21,299 bases of DNA from JBDSTZ01 sp039927975 (GCA_039927975.1 JBDSTZ010000481.1:1-21299); one strand, 5' to 3'. Shown: positions 1 through 8,582, counted from the first letter of the stretch. Made by a program: numbers and translations. The notes: generated from the letters alone by a model not told the origin.

Positions 1-80
1 CCCCCTAGCTTCCCCCTACTTCCTCCCTCACTTCCCCCCTCGCTTTACCTTCGCTTGCCCCTCACCTTCCTCCTCGTTTC
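1..80. repeat. Degenerate pyrimidine-rich tract
   Basis: Only about ten of the first 80 bases are purines. The tract breaks into imprecise units of 10-13 bases, most ending in CTT (for example CCCCCTAGCTT, CCCCCTACTT, CCTCCCTCACTT). The minus strand therefore carries several runs of three to six G separated by 6-8 bases, which could form a loose G-quadruplex. It lies upstream of the aminotransferase and is cut by the window edge, so its full extent is unknown. No coding function is supported. Confidence 0.6.
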
Positions 81-107
81 CGCAAGCATCCGCTGGTAGT
101 GGATAAT
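79..107 (+). promoter_or_regulatory. Weak candidate promoter of the aminotransferase gene
   Basis: GATAAT at 102-107 matches five of six bases of the sigma-70 -10 consensus. It lies 17 bases after a poor -35 (TCCGCA, 79-84). Transcription would start near 114, leaving a leader of about 47 bases. The weak -35 makes this tentative. Confidence 0.25.
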
Positions 108-111
108 GTCC

Positions 112-134
112 GCATGCGCGTTCGCGCGCCATGC
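112..134 (+). other. Leader hairpin with TTCG loop
   Basis: GCATGCGCG at 112-120 can pair with CGCG (125-128) and CATGC (130-134), with one bulged C at 129 and a TTCG loop at 121-124. It ends 16 bases before the Shine-Dalgarno of the aminotransferase gene. It could be a leader RNA structure or a terminator remnant of an upstream gene, but no T-run follows it. Confidence 0.4.
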
Positions 135-150
135 ACACTCCGCAAGCAAT

Positions 151-157
151 AAGGAAG
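151..157 (+). promoter_or_regulatory. Ribosome binding site that sets the aminotransferase start
   Basis: AAGGAAG sits three bases before ATG 161, with its AAGGA core about five bases away. The in-frame ATG at 131 has no such site and lies inside the predicted leader hairpin, so 161 is preferred. Confidence 0.65.
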
Positions 158-160
158 ACG

Positions 161-1375
161 ATGAGCAACAATCCGACTGGTGACCTCGAACAACGAGCCG
201 CGCGCGCCCTCCAACTGGCGCCGCGCGTGCAGGCCATCGAACCGTTTCGCGTCATGGAAATGGTGAAGGTGTCCGGAGAAATGGTGCGGGCCGGCATCGA
301 CGTCATCAGCATGAGCGTGGGCGAACCCGACTTCACCGCGCCCGAGCTGGTGGCCGCCGCCGCCGTCGAAGCGATTCGCCAGGGCAGCACCCAATACACC
401 GACTCGCTCGGCCTCGACGCCCTGCGCGAAGCCATCGCGGCCCATTACCAGAGCGCGTTCGGGGTGCAGGTCGACGCGCGCCGCATCGTCGTCACCGCCG
501 GCGCTTCGGCCGGCTTGCTGCTGGCCTGCGCCGCGCTGGTGGCCGATGGCGACGAGGTGCTCATGCCCGACCCGAGCTACCCCTGCAACCGCCATTTCGT
601 CACCGCCTTTGGCGGCGCGCCGGTGCTGGTGCCGACCGATGCAACTCAACGCTACCAGCTAAGTGCGGCCGACATCGCGCGCTGCTGGAACCCGCGCAGC
701 CGCGGCGTGGTGGTCGCCTCGCCGTCCAACCCGACCGGCACCTCGATGACGGCGCCGCAGATGCGCGACATGCTGGCGGCGGTGCGCGAACGCGGCGGCT
801 TCGCCATCGTCGACGAAATCTACCAGGGCCTGTCCTACGATCACCCACCGATGAGCGCGCTCAGCTTCGACGACGACGTCATCACCGTCAACAGCTTCTC
901 CAAGTATTTCAACATGACTGGCTGGCGGCTCGGCTGGCTGGTGGTGCCCGAGCGCATGGTGCCGATGATCGAAAAGCTGGCGCAGAACCTGTTCATCTGC
1001 CCGTCGACCATCGCCCAGCACGCCGCGCTGGCGTGTTTTCATCCCGAGTCGATTCGGGTGTACGAACAACGCCGCCTCGAATTCAAGCGCCGCCGCGATT
1101 ACCTGGTGCCACAATTGCGCGAACTCGGCTTCAAGGTGCCGGTGATGCCGGACGGCGCCTTCTATGTCTACGCTGACTGCAGCGAAGTGGCGCACGCGGC
1201 GCGCGGCGACAGTGCCGCCTTCAGCATGGCGGTGCTGCGCGAAGCCCATGTGGCGATCGTGCCGGGCGACGACTTCGGCGTCGCCGCGCCGGCCCGCCAC
1301 GTCAGGTTTTCCTACGCCACCAGCTACGAACGGATCGAGCAAGCCGTGCAGCGCCTGCGCACCCTGCTGCGCTGA
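161..1375 (+). CDS. PLP-dependent class I/II aminotransferase
   Basis: This is a 404-residue fold-type I aminotransferase of the aspartate aminotransferase superfamily. It would transfer an amino group between an amino acid and a 2-oxo acid in the cytoplasm. Visible family marks are the SPSNPTG segment (Asn190), the DEIYQGLSY segment (Asp218 and Tyr221, which hold the cofactor), SFSKYFNMTGWRLGW with the Schiff-base lysine Lys248, and the carboxylate-binding arginine in VRFSYA (Arg382). The SVGEPDF motif near residue 52 is typical of subgroup I-gamma enzymes. Length is normal for the family. It is alone on its strand and meets the M48 protease gene tail to tail 18 bases later. The substrate cannot be read from sequence: alanine, aspartate or aromatic donors are all possible. 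Confidence 0.93.
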   Translation: MSNNPTGDLEQRAARALQLAPRVQAIEPFRVMEMVKVSGEMVRAGIDVISMSVGEPDFTAPELVAAAAVEAIRQGSTQYTDSLGLDALREAIAAHYQSAFGVQVDARRIVVTAGASAGLLLACAALVADGDEVLMPDPSYPCNRHFVTAFGGAPVLVPTDATQRYQLSAADIARCWNPRSRGVVVASPSNPTGTSMTAPQMRDMLAAVRERGGFAIVDEIYQGLSYDHPPMSALSFDDDVITVNSFSKYFNMTGWRLGWLVVPERMVPMIEKLAQNLFICPSTIAQHAALACFHPESIRVYEQRRLEFKRRRDYLVPQLRELGFKVPVMPDGAFYVYADCSEVAHAARGDSAAFSMAVLREAHVAIVPGDDFGVAAPARHVRFSYATSYERIEQAVQRLRTLLR

Positions 1376-1382
1376 GCGTGCT

Positions 1383-1404
1383 TCAGACCACCGTCAGACC
1401 ACCG
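1383..1404. repeat. Perfect 11-bp tandem duplication
   Basis: TCAGACCACCG occurs twice back to back (1383-1393 and 1394-1404) between the two convergent genes. The second copy contains the stop codon and last residues of the M48 gene, and the first holds a backup TGA. It looks like a slippage duplication. Confidence 0.8.
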
Positions 1405-2869
1405 ACTCGTGCTTCTTTAGCGACACGGCCGCCGCCGGCAGATCGCCCGCGCTGAGCGTGCCGGCCAGCGCCGAGCGCATCAGTTCGGCCGGCCGCAGCA
1501 TCTTGTCCCCCAGCGTCATTTCCAGCGCCAGGCCGGGCCGAACCTGCGCCACGTAACCGCGCTGGTCGAGACAGGCGATCACCCATTCCTCAAGGATCTC
1601 GAGCACGTGCCGGCGCTTGCCGAGCGGCGACAGAAAGCTGATGTGCTCGGGCTTTAAACGCTCCCACAAACCGTCAGCGTCGGCCGCCATCGGCAGCAGC
1701 TCGCTCATTTGCAGGTTCGCCGGGTCCATCCAGCTGCCTTCGAAACGCTTGCGCACCTGCACCTGCAGCACCTCCGCGCCGAAGCGCTTCCAGTCGCTCT
1801 CGACCAGTTCGCTCTTGACGAACAGGGCATACCAGGCCGCCTCGGTGGCCGCCTCGCCGCCCAGCAATTGATGGCAGGATGACAGCGCCGGCATCCCGGC
1901 AAGCGCGCCAGGCCGCAACGCGGCAATGCGTTCCTCCAGCGTCGGATGGCTGTCGAACTCGGACTTGGCGCGCGACTCGGCGCGGCTGATCGCCAGCGTG
2001 ACCTCCTCGCGCCGCGCACCCGGCGCCGAGAAGGCGCGAAAGCCGTCGAAGATCGGCATCCTGGCGCCGCGCCGCAGCGCCGGCTCCAGATCGAGATCGA
2101 AATACGCCGACCACACCGGATCGATCAGGAGCACCTTGGTCAGCGCATTGCAGGTGTCGACCGCGCCGAAGGTGCGCGCGGCGGCGGCATCGGCGGCGAA
2201 TTCCTGCGCGCGCGAGACGCCCGCCGACAAGCGCAGGAACCACACGCCGTAATAGCGAAACAGCACGTCGAGAAAAAACATCGAGTCGTCCAGCTCGTGC
2301 ACGGTGTTGGCCAGCGCCACCCGCACCCGGTACACCCACGGCCCGAGCGACAGGTCGCCGGCGACGAAATGGCCGAATTCATGCGCGATCACCGAACCGA
2401 GCTCGGCTTCCGACAAGGCGCCGAGCAGCGGCAGGCCGAGGCCAACGTCAAGCTTGGTGATCCTGCCGAACCAGTTGCGCTTGCCGGCAATGAAAGCGGT
2501 GGCGCCGCCGACCAGGTGGATATGCACCGGCTTGTTGATGCCCGCTTCGCTGCCGATGCGCTCGACCAGCGCGTACAGCGGCGCGGCCGTTTCGCGCGAC
2601 AGCGGTTCCACCTGATTCTGCTTGTCGCGCGCGCCGAGGCGCGGCCGCAGACCATAGGCCAGGGTCAGCCCGGCCAGGCCGGCGATGAAACCGGAAAACT
2701 CGATCGAGCGGTAGGTCGCCTGGGCGAACGGTATCCACAGCAGGCCGGCCACCAGCCCCAGCGCCAGGATCCAGAAACCGAGCCACAGGCCCAGTACCAG
2801 CATGGCGCGCTGGGCCAGGCGTCCTTGGCGCGGGTTCGATGCGTTTGTCATGGTCGCGCTGCTGTTCAT
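1394..2869 (-). CDS. M48-family membrane zinc metalloprotease
   Basis: This is a 491-residue M48 (HtpX/Ste24-like) peptidase. Two hydrophobic segments near residues 21-49 and 58-73 anchor it in the inner membrane. The zinc motif HEFGH lies at 163-167 (His163, Glu164, His167), and the third ligand is probably Glu223 in AQEFAAD. Family members cleave membrane or misfolded proteins during envelope quality control, but the substrate here is unknown. The protein is longer than HtpX (about 290 residues). The extra C-terminal half holds a second helical region with no recognised domain. Its ATG overlaps the stop of the upstream membrane-protein gene in an ATGA junction, so the two are probably translationally coupled and work together. 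Confidence 0.9.
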   Translation of the reverse strand: MNSSATMTNASNPRQGRLAQRAMLVLGLWLGFWILALGLVAGLLWIPFAQATYRSIEFSGFIAGLAGLTLAYGLRPRLGARDKQNQVEPLSRETAAPLYALVERIGSEAGINKPVHIHLVGGATAFIAGKRNWFGRITKLDVGLGLPLLGALSEAELGSVIAHEFGHFVAGDLSLGPWVYRVRVALANTVHELDDSMFFLDVLFRYYGVWFLRLSAGVSRAQEFAADAAAARTFGAVDTCNALTKVLLIDPVWSAYFDLDLEPALRRGARMPIFDGFRAFSAPGARREEVTLAISRAESRAKSEFDSHPTLEERIAALRPGALAGMPALSSCHQLLGGEAATEAAWYALFVKSELVESDWKRFGAEVLQVQVRKRFEGSWMDPANLQMSELLPMAADADGLWERLKPEHISFLSPLGKRRHVLEILEEWVIACLDQRGYVAQVRPGLALEMTLGDKMLRPAELMRSALAGTLSAGDLPAAAVSLKKHESVV

Positions 2870-4980
2870 ATCGTGCTTTCCTTAGGCCATTGCTTGAGCG
2901 CGGTGGTCACCGCGCCCTGCAGAAGATCGAGCTTGGCGGCGCGCAGCCGCAGGGCCTCGCGTTCGGCGGCGGACAAGCTTGGGTTGCGCGAGCGGATGAA
3001 GCAGGCGGCGGCCTGCATGTCGATCTCCAGATCCGCCTCGTCGAGTGAGACCGCCTCGCCGCGCACAAAGCGGCGCAACAGCGCATCCTCGGTGCTCGAT
3101 AGCCGGATCAGCTTGGACATCTTCTCGCTCACCGCTGCGTGCTGGCGCCGCGCAGCCTCGGCATACAAGAGTGCGAGCTGGCCGGCGGACATGCCGGCAA
3201 ACCCGGACGGCGATATCGTCGCGGCCGCCCGGGACGCCACCTCGGGCGCATCGCGCAAGGCCAGCGCCATCTTCACCGCGGGATCTTTCTCACTGTCGGA
3301 CTGCAAAGGCTGCAAACCGGCGTTCACCCTCAGCCAGTCGAGCCGCAGGGCACTTTCTTTCTCGCCCGCCGCCGGCCTGAGATAGCGGTCGGCATCGCCG
3401 CCCATCTGCCTGGCGACCAGCGCATATCCCACGCGCGCACCGTCGTCGTGGGTCGCCGCCGGATCGCGCAGCGTGCGGTCGAGCAAGGCGAGCGCTTCCG
3501 CGCCGCGATGCAGCGCCAGCAGGGTGCGCACCTCGATGTTGATATTCTCTTCCGCGAGCTCCCTGGACAACTGGTGGAGGCGCGTCGCGTCGCGCAAGGC
3601 TCCCGGGTAGTCCCCGTGGGCGGCCTTGCGCCATGCCAGGCTGCGCAGGATCACCGCGTCTTGCGGGAATTTCAACGCCAGGGCCTGCATCGCGTCGGTG
3701 CCCGGCTGGCCCGGCAACAGCACCGCGTACAGATACTGTTCGACAGCAGAATCCGGATGCGCCTGGGCGCGCGCAGCATGCTCCTTCAGCATCGCCTCGT
3801 GCTGGCCGGCCATGTCGCGTACGTCCTGCAGCATGCGCGCCGAGCGCACATCGTCCGGATGCGCGGCGGCCGCGCGGCGGGCCACGCGCACCGCCTCGGC
3901 CGGCGAGTCGTTTTGGGCGGCAAACAACGCCAGGCCGGCATACTCCTGGCTCCAGCCCTTGAGCTGGGCCACCGCCTCGGCCACCTTGGCGACATCCTTC
4001 TCGTGGCCCTGGCCGAATCCATACTGGAGGCAGGCATCGGCGCCGGACATGTTCTTGGCATCCATGACGTCAAGGTGCTGGACACTGCGGCTGTCCTGGT
4101 GCTTACTCATGCTCAAGGTTTGGGGCGGCTGCACGAAGGCGTATTCCACCCCAGCCAGTTCGATGAAGCGGATGCCGCAATACACCGTGAACGCATTGTT
4201 GCCGTCGTTAGCGCGCGGCGTCTTGGTGTAGACCACGGTATCGCGCACGAGCGGCGCGGCGCCGGCGACGTTCCAGATGCTCAGCATCGAACTGCTGTGC
4301 ATGTCCTGCGCGAAGGTGTCGATGACGCCGCCCTTGGCCGCGCGCGCCGTGCCGGTCACCTTGCCCACAGGCAGCGTGACCGTCGCGCGGCTGTTCGGCG
4401 CCAGCGTAATCGCCTGGGCGCCGATGTCGACCGTGAGCGGCACATCGAAACCATTCAACACGATCAGATCCTGATTGCCGGAGGCGCGGTAACTGCTTGC
4501 CGCGCCGATAAACACGGACAGCACCAGCATCAGCGCGAGTCCGCGCGTATAAAGCCAGCCCATAATGCCGAGCGGTGCGCGCGCGTAAATCTGGTATTGG
4601 CGCGATCCATTGTCGCGCACCACATAGGCGCCGAGCGGAATCAGCGGCACCGCAAACAGCACCACCACCGCGTGCATGGCGATATAACTGTCGTCGGAAT
4701 TTTTCTCCGCCTTGCCGACGAAACCGAAGCCGACCGAATTGAAACTGATCAGCGAAGGCGTGCCTTTGAGCGGTTTGACGAACAGGCGCCGCTCGCCGGT
4801 CAGCATTTTCAACAACTCCTTGTGGGCCGGCAGCCTGCAGAACAGGCGCGCCAGCACCAGCGCCCGGTAGACTTTGAAGGGGTCGCCGGATTCAATCGCC
4901 CGGCGGATTTTTGGATCGTCGGTCAGCGCTTCCAGTTCTGGAACGCGCTGCATTAATTGCGCAGGATCGGAGATGGACAT
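2866..4980 (-). CDS. Two-helix membrane protein with repeat-rich C-terminal region, partner of M48 protease
   Basis: I do not recognise this 704-residue protein by name. The N-terminal 95 residues are helical and charged. Two hydrophobic helices follow at about 100-121 and 140-162. A domain rich in short beta-like stretches lies at about 170-310. From about 340 to the end the sequence is Ala/Leu/Arg-rich amphipathic helix of the kind seen in TPR or Sel1-like solenoids, with segments such as WSQEYAGLALFAAQND and EEVAR-like helices. The solenoid was judged by eye, not by profile search. It is the first gene of an operon with the M48 protease (four-base ATGA overlap), so it may be an adaptor or substrate receptor. 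No Shine-Dalgarno is visible before its ATG. The start is chosen because the next upstream region is AT-rich and non-coding. Confidence 0.75.
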   Translation of the reverse strand: MSISDPAQLMQRVPELEALTDDPKIRRAIESGDPFKVYRALVLARLFCRLPAHKELLKMLTGERRLFVKPLKGTPSLISFNSVGFGFVGKAEKNSDDSYIAMHAVVVLFAVPLIPLGAYVVRDNGSRQYQIYARAPLGIMGWLYTRGLALMLVLSVFIGAASSYRASGNQDLIVLNGFDVPLTVDIGAQAITLAPNSRATVTLPVGKVTGTARAAKGGVIDTFAQDMHSSSMLSIWNVAGAAPLVRDTVVYTKTPRANDGNNAFTVYCGIRFIELAGVEYAFVQPPQTLSMSKHQDSRSVQHLDVMDAKNMSGADACLQYGFGQGHEKDVAKVAEAVAQLKGWSQEYAGLALFAAQNDSPAEAVRVARRAAAAHPDDVRSARMLQDVRDMAGQHEAMLKEHAARAQAHPDSAVEQYLYAVLLPGQPGTDAMQALALKFPQDAVILRSLAWRKAAHGDYPGALRDATRLHQLSRELAEENINIEVRTLLALHRGAEALALLDRTLRDPAATHDDGARVGYALVARQMGGDADRYLRPAAGEKESALRLDWLRVNAGLQPLQSDSEKDPAVKMALALRDAPEVASRAAATISPSGFAGMSAGQLALLYAEAARRQHAAVSEKMSKLIRLSSTEDALLRRFVRGEAVSLDEADLEIDMQAAACFIRSRNPSLSAAEREALRLRAAKLDLLQGAVTTALKQWPKESTI

Positions 4981-5074
4981 GAATGGAGTGGTTTTGGATT
5001 ATTCAATGCGAATACATCAGCCGTTCCTGCACCGATCATCGCCTTTTTATCAGGCCGTTGTTGGGAGCCTATTT

Positions 5075-5103
5075 ATTATTTAGCAATCGATTCTATCGAA
5101 CAA
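5075..5103 (-). promoter_or_regulatory. Candidate promoter of the membrane-protein/M48 operon
   Basis: Read on the minus strand, TTGTTC (5103-5098) is followed after exactly 17 bases by AATAAT (5080-5075), five of six matches to the -10 consensus. The -35 matches only the TTG. The spacer contains a small palindrome TCGAT-TCT-ATCGA (5087-5099) that could be an operator. Confidence 0.35.
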
Positions 5104-5170
5104 AAAGACGCGCGTATACGGCCCGGATTCAAATAGAATTATCGGAAATGCAATTCGATCAATATGTGAT

Positions 5171-5200
5171 CGGAAGCGGATAAGACCGCCTCCGCTACCG
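5171..5200. other. Intergenic hairpin downstream of xthA
   Basis: CGGAAGCGGA (5171-5180) pairs with TCCGCTACCG (5191-5200) with one mismatch, around a 10-base loop. No strong T-run follows on either strand. It may be a weak terminator of the polB-xthA unit or a regulatory structure. Confidence 0.35.
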
Positions 5201-5285
5201 GATTTAAATGAGAGGTTTATGCGCCCGGGATGGGCGGATTTAATGCGGAGGGAGAAACGGGGGAGAACAGGAATGGTGCCCGGGA

Positions 5286-6086
5286 CTAGGCTTTCCGGTG
5301 ACCCGGTATCTGATCCAGATCGAGTTCAATCCAGGTTGGTGCATGATCGCTCGGCTTTTCGCGGCCACGCACGTCGCGGTCGACATTCGATGCTGTGAGG
5401 GCCGGCGCCAGCGCTGGACTGAGCAGCAAATGATCGATGCGCAAGCCGGCATCGCGCCCGTACGCGTTGCGGAAATAATCCCAGAAGGTGTAGATGCGCT
5501 CGTCGGGATGCATGGTGCGCAGCGAATCGCACCAACCCTGCGCCACCAAGCGGTGAAAGGCGTCGCGTGTCTCGGGCCGGAACAGCGCGTCGTTGACCCA
5601 GCGCTCCGGCTTGTAGACGTCGAGCTCGGTCGGCATGACGTTGAAGTCGCCCGCCAGCACCACCGGCGCCCCGCTCTTGAGCAATTCGGCGGCGTGCGTG
5701 ATCAGGCGCTCGAACCACTTGAGCTTGTAATCGAACTTGGGGCCAGGCGCCGGGTTGCCGTTGGGCAGATACAGGCAGGCGACCAGCACGCCGTTGACAG
5801 CCGCCTCGATATAGCGGCTTTGCTCATCCTCGCTGTCGCCCGGCAAGCCGCGCCGCACCTCCTGCGGCGCCACCCCGCGCGCCAGGATCGCCACCCCGTT
5901 CCAGCTTTTCTGTCCGAGCCAGATGGCTTGATAGCCAAGCTCGTTGATCGCCGCCTCCGGAAACTTCTCTTGCGGCGCCTTGAGTTCTTGCAGACAGGCG
6001 ACGTCGGGCTGGGTTTCTTCCAGCCATTGCAGCAAGGCGGGAAGCCGGCTTGAAATGCCGTTGACGTTGAAGGTGGCAATACGCAT
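5286..6086 (-). CDS. xthA: Exodeoxyribonuclease III
   Basis: This 266-residue enzyme belongs to the exonuclease III/AP endonuclease (EEP) family. It cuts DNA 5' of abasic sites and removes blocked 3' ends during base excision repair. All catalytic landmarks are present: Asn7 in FNVNG, the metal-binding Glu34 in CLQELK, YLPNG at 106-110, GDFN with Asp147 and Asn149, LRIDH with Asp218, and the terminal SDHAP with Asp247 and His248. Length is standard. A GGAG Shine-Dalgarno lies eight bases before ATG 6086. The gene lies 120 bases downstream of polB on the same strand, so the two repair genes may share a transcript. Confidence 0.96.
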   Translation of the reverse strand: MRIATFNVNGISSRLPALLQWLEETQPDVACLQELKAPQEKFPEAAINELGYQAIWLGQKSWNGVAILARGVAPQEVRRGLPGDSEDEQSRYIEAAVNGVLVACLYLPNGNPAPGPKFDYKLKWFERLITHAAELLKSGAPVVLAGDFNVMPTELDVYKPERWVNDALFRPETRDAFHRLVAQGWCDSLRTMHPDERIYTFWDYFRNAYGRDAGLRIDHLLLSPALAPALTASNVDRDVRGREKPSDHAPTWIELDLDQIPGHRKA

Positions 6087-6206
6087 GTTTTCTCCGCATA
6101 AGGTGAGTGACCGGCGATATGGCTATTGTGAAGGCAGAATGGACTAGCTTGCCACACGAATGCATTGGGCGAGTTCGATGGCGCACGCCCCGCCATGCCG
6201 GCGCGG

Positions 6207-8582
6207 TCAGAACAGCGACTGCTGCCGGCTCGTCAGCGCGGTGAAATCATCGTCGACAAAAGGCAGAATCGCGTCGGCCACCGGTTGCAGCTGGCGCGTT
6301 AAATAATGCTCGTAGTCGATCGCCGAGCGCTGCACCTCGACCGGCTCCGGCCCCGCTACCGTGATCACATAACGGATCCAGCCGCCGCTCTGGTATTGCA
6401 GCGGCCAGCCCTGCGCGCGGTTGTAGTCATCGGCCAGGCGCGCGGCGCGCACATGCGGCGGCACATTGCGCTCGTAATCGCCCAGCGGACGGCGCAGGCG
6501 CTTGCGATAGACCAGCAGTGCGTCGAATTCACCACTGGCGGTGCGCCTGGCGTAATCGCGCACATAATCCTGATAGGGCTCGCCTTTGAAAATACGCGCA
6601 TACAGCGCCTGCTGGAATTGCTGCGCCAGCGGCGTCCAGTCGCTGCGCACCGTTTCGAGGCCTTTGTAGATCATCTCGTCGCCGCCATCGGCTTTGGTGA
6701 CCAGGCCGGCGTAACGCTTCTTGCTGCCCTCTTCCGAACCACGGATGGTCGGCATCAGGAATCGCCGGTAGTGCGTTTCGAATTGCAGTTCGAGCGCGCT
6801 ATCGAGCCTGAATTCGCTTTGCAGATAATCGGCCAGCCAGGCATTCACATGCCGCACCAGCGCGCGCCCGATCTCGGCCGCCTGCACGTCGGAATGCGCG
6901 TGCTTGAGCCAGACGAAAGTCGAATCGGTATCGCCGTATATGACCTGATAGCCCTGGTCCTCGATCAGCTTGCGGGTCAGGTGCATGATTTCCTGGCCGC
7001 GCAGGGTGATCGACGACGCCAGGCGCGGATCGAAAAAGCGGCAGCCGCTCGACCCGAGTACGCCATAAAACGCGTTCATGATGATCTTGAGCGCTTGCGA
7101 CAGGGGCTTGTTCTTGTCGCGCTTGGCCTGGTCGCGGCCGTCCCAGATCTGCTTGACGATGGCCGGCAGGCAGTGCTTGTCGCGTGCGAATCGGGCGCCG
7201 CGAAAACCGGGCACGGTGGCTTCATCCTGGGCGCCTTCACGCGTGCCGACGATCAGTCCCACCGGGTCGATCAGGAAGGTGCGGATAATCGAGGGATACA
7301 GGCTTTTATAGTCAAGCACGATCACCGAATCGTACAGGCCGGAGCGCGAATCCATCACGTAACCGCCGGGACTATTCTCGCCGGCGATATCGCCCAGATT
7401 GGGCGCCACGAAACCCTGCCGGTGCATCATCGGCATATACAGATGCTCGAACGCGGCCACCGAACCGCCGCTGCGGTCGGCGGCCAGGCCCGTTACGCTG
7501 GCGCGCTCCAGCAGAAAGGTCAGTAATTCGGTTTTCTCGAAAATGCGCGTGACCAGCTCGCAGTCTTTCAGGTTGTAGGTCGCCAGCGCCGGCTTGTCCT
7601 CGGCGAACCGGCGATCGATCTCCGCCATGCGCTGATACGGGTTGTCGATCGCCTTGCCTTCGCCCAGCAGGGTTTGCGATACATGCTCCAGGCTGAATGA
7701 GGGAAAACTCCAGGTCGCCGATTTGAGCGCCTCGATGCCGTCGATGATCAGGCGCCCTGCGGCGGCGGCAAAAAAATGCTGCTGCTTGCCGCCGTGCTCG
7801 CGCCATTCCATCACGCTGCCATCGCGCCCGAAGCGCAGCGGTATCTGCAGGCGTTCGGCATGGCGCTGCAGCACCTTCAAATCGAATTGGACCAGGTTCC
7901 AGCCGATGATGGCATCCGGATCGTGGCGTTCGATCCACTGGTTCAGGCGCTCGAGAATCTGGGCGCGGCTGTCGCAATAGTCGAGGTCGAAATCGAGCGC
8001 GCCATCGCCGCCGTTGGGCGGCCCCAGCATATACACCTGGCGCTGGCCGCAGCCTTCGAGCGCGATTGAATACAAGTCGCCGTGCGCCGTGGTCTCGATA
8101 TCGAGCGAGACCAGTTTCAGGCGCGGCCGATAGCCGGGCGACGGTTTCAGATAACCGTCCAATAGCAGCGCAGGGCAATCCGCGTCCGGCTGGCCGCCGA
8201 ACGACACCGGCGCCGTGATGAAGCGCTCCATCAGATAGCGTTCCGGTGGGCGAACATCGGATTCATACACGTCGATGCCAAACTCGCGCAGGCGCTTTGC
8301 CTGCTTGAGCAATTGGCGGTACTGCGCGCAGTACAATCCCATTACCGGGCGATGGTGGAAATCGTTCAGATCGAGCGGGCGCAATTCGCAGCCACGCTCA
8401 CCCTGCAAGATCTTCTCGACCTGCTCGCGATGTTCAGCGGGGATGAATGCCACGCAAGGATGCGCGGACAGCCGGATGCAGCGCGGGCCCTCGTCGGTCG
8501 CCAGCCAGAACTCGACCTCGGTGCCGGCGGCGGTGTCGCGCCAGTGGCGGGTCAAGAGAAATCCCTGCTGCAGTTGTTCCAA
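6207..8582 (-). CDS. polB: DNA polymerase II (family B)
   Basis: This is a 791-residue family B polymerase with 3'-5' proofreading, used in translesion synthesis and replication restart. The exonuclease I motif is DIETT (Asp161, Glu163). Polymerase motif A is DYKSLYPSI with Asp424, motif B is KIIMNAFYGVLG near 499-510, and motif C is YGDTDST with Asp551 and Asp553. The N-terminus GFLLTRHWRDT matches the start of E. coli Pol II closely and fixes the start at a TTG codon (8580-8582). AAAGG lies seven bases upstream. In E. coli polB is an SOS gene, but I see no CTGT-N8-ACAG LexA box in the 116 bases upstream. Instead there is an imperfect palindrome. Confidence 0.96.
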   Translation of the reverse strand: MEQLQQGFLLTRHWRDTAAGTEVEFWLATDEGPRCIRLSAHPCVAFIPAEHREQVEKILQGERGCELRPLDLNDFHHRPVMGLYCAQYRQLLKQAKRLREFGIDVYESDVRPPERYLMERFITAPVSFGGQPDADCPALLLDGYLKPSPGYRPRLKLVSLDIETTAHGDLYSIALEGCGQRQVYMLGPPNGGDGALDFDLDYCDSRAQILERLNQWIERHDPDAIIGWNLVQFDLKVLQRHAERLQIPLRFGRDGSVMEWREHGGKQQHFFAAAAGRLIIDGIEALKSATWSFPSFSLEHVSQTLLGEGKAIDNPYQRMAEIDRRFAEDKPALATYNLKDCELVTRIFEKTELLTFLLERASVTGLAADRSGGSVAAFEHLYMPMMHRQGFVAPNLGDIAGENSPGGYVMDSRSGLYDSVIVLDYKSLYPSIIRTFLIDPVGLIVGTREGAQDEATVPGFRGARFARDKHCLPAIVKQIWDGRDQAKRDKNKPLSQALKIIMNAFYGVLGSSGCRFFDPRLASSITLRGQEIMHLTRKLIEDQGYQVIYGDTDSTFVWLKHAHSDVQAAEIGRALVRHVNAWLADYLQSEFRLDSALELQFETHYRRFLMPTIRGSEEGSKKRYAGLVTKADGGDEMIYKGLETVRSDWTPLAQQFQQALYARIFKGEPYQDYVRDYARRTASGEFDALLVYRKRLRRPLGDYERNVPPHVRAARLADDYNRAQGWPLQYQSGGWIRYVITVAGPEPVEVQRSAIDYEHYLTRQLQPVADAILPFVDDDFTALTSRQQSLF

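Larger units (their letters stand above)
4981..5285. other. AT-richer intergenic region
   Basis: This gene-free stretch separates the membrane-protein/M48 operon from the end of xthA, both on the minus strand. GC falls to roughly 40-45% over 4981-5185, well below the flanking genes. It holds a candidate promoter (5075-5103), a hairpin (5171-5200), and two direct copies of GCCCGGGA (5223-5230 and 5278-5285). A short open frame at 4983-5183 on the plus strand shows no family signal or ribosome site and is not called. Confidence 0.6.

Noticed and set aside
1946..3385. 479-codon plus-strand open frame
   Set aside because: It is antisense to the M48 gene and crosses into the next gene; composition is shadow-like and no domain is visible.
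3139..4956. 605-codon open frame on the plus strand
   Set aside because: It lies antisense to the membrane-protein gene, has Arg/His/Gln-rich composition typical of shadow frames in GC-rich DNA, and no family motif.
6306..7526. 406-codon plus-strand open frame
   Set aside because: It is antisense to the well-supported polB gene and has no recognisable motif.
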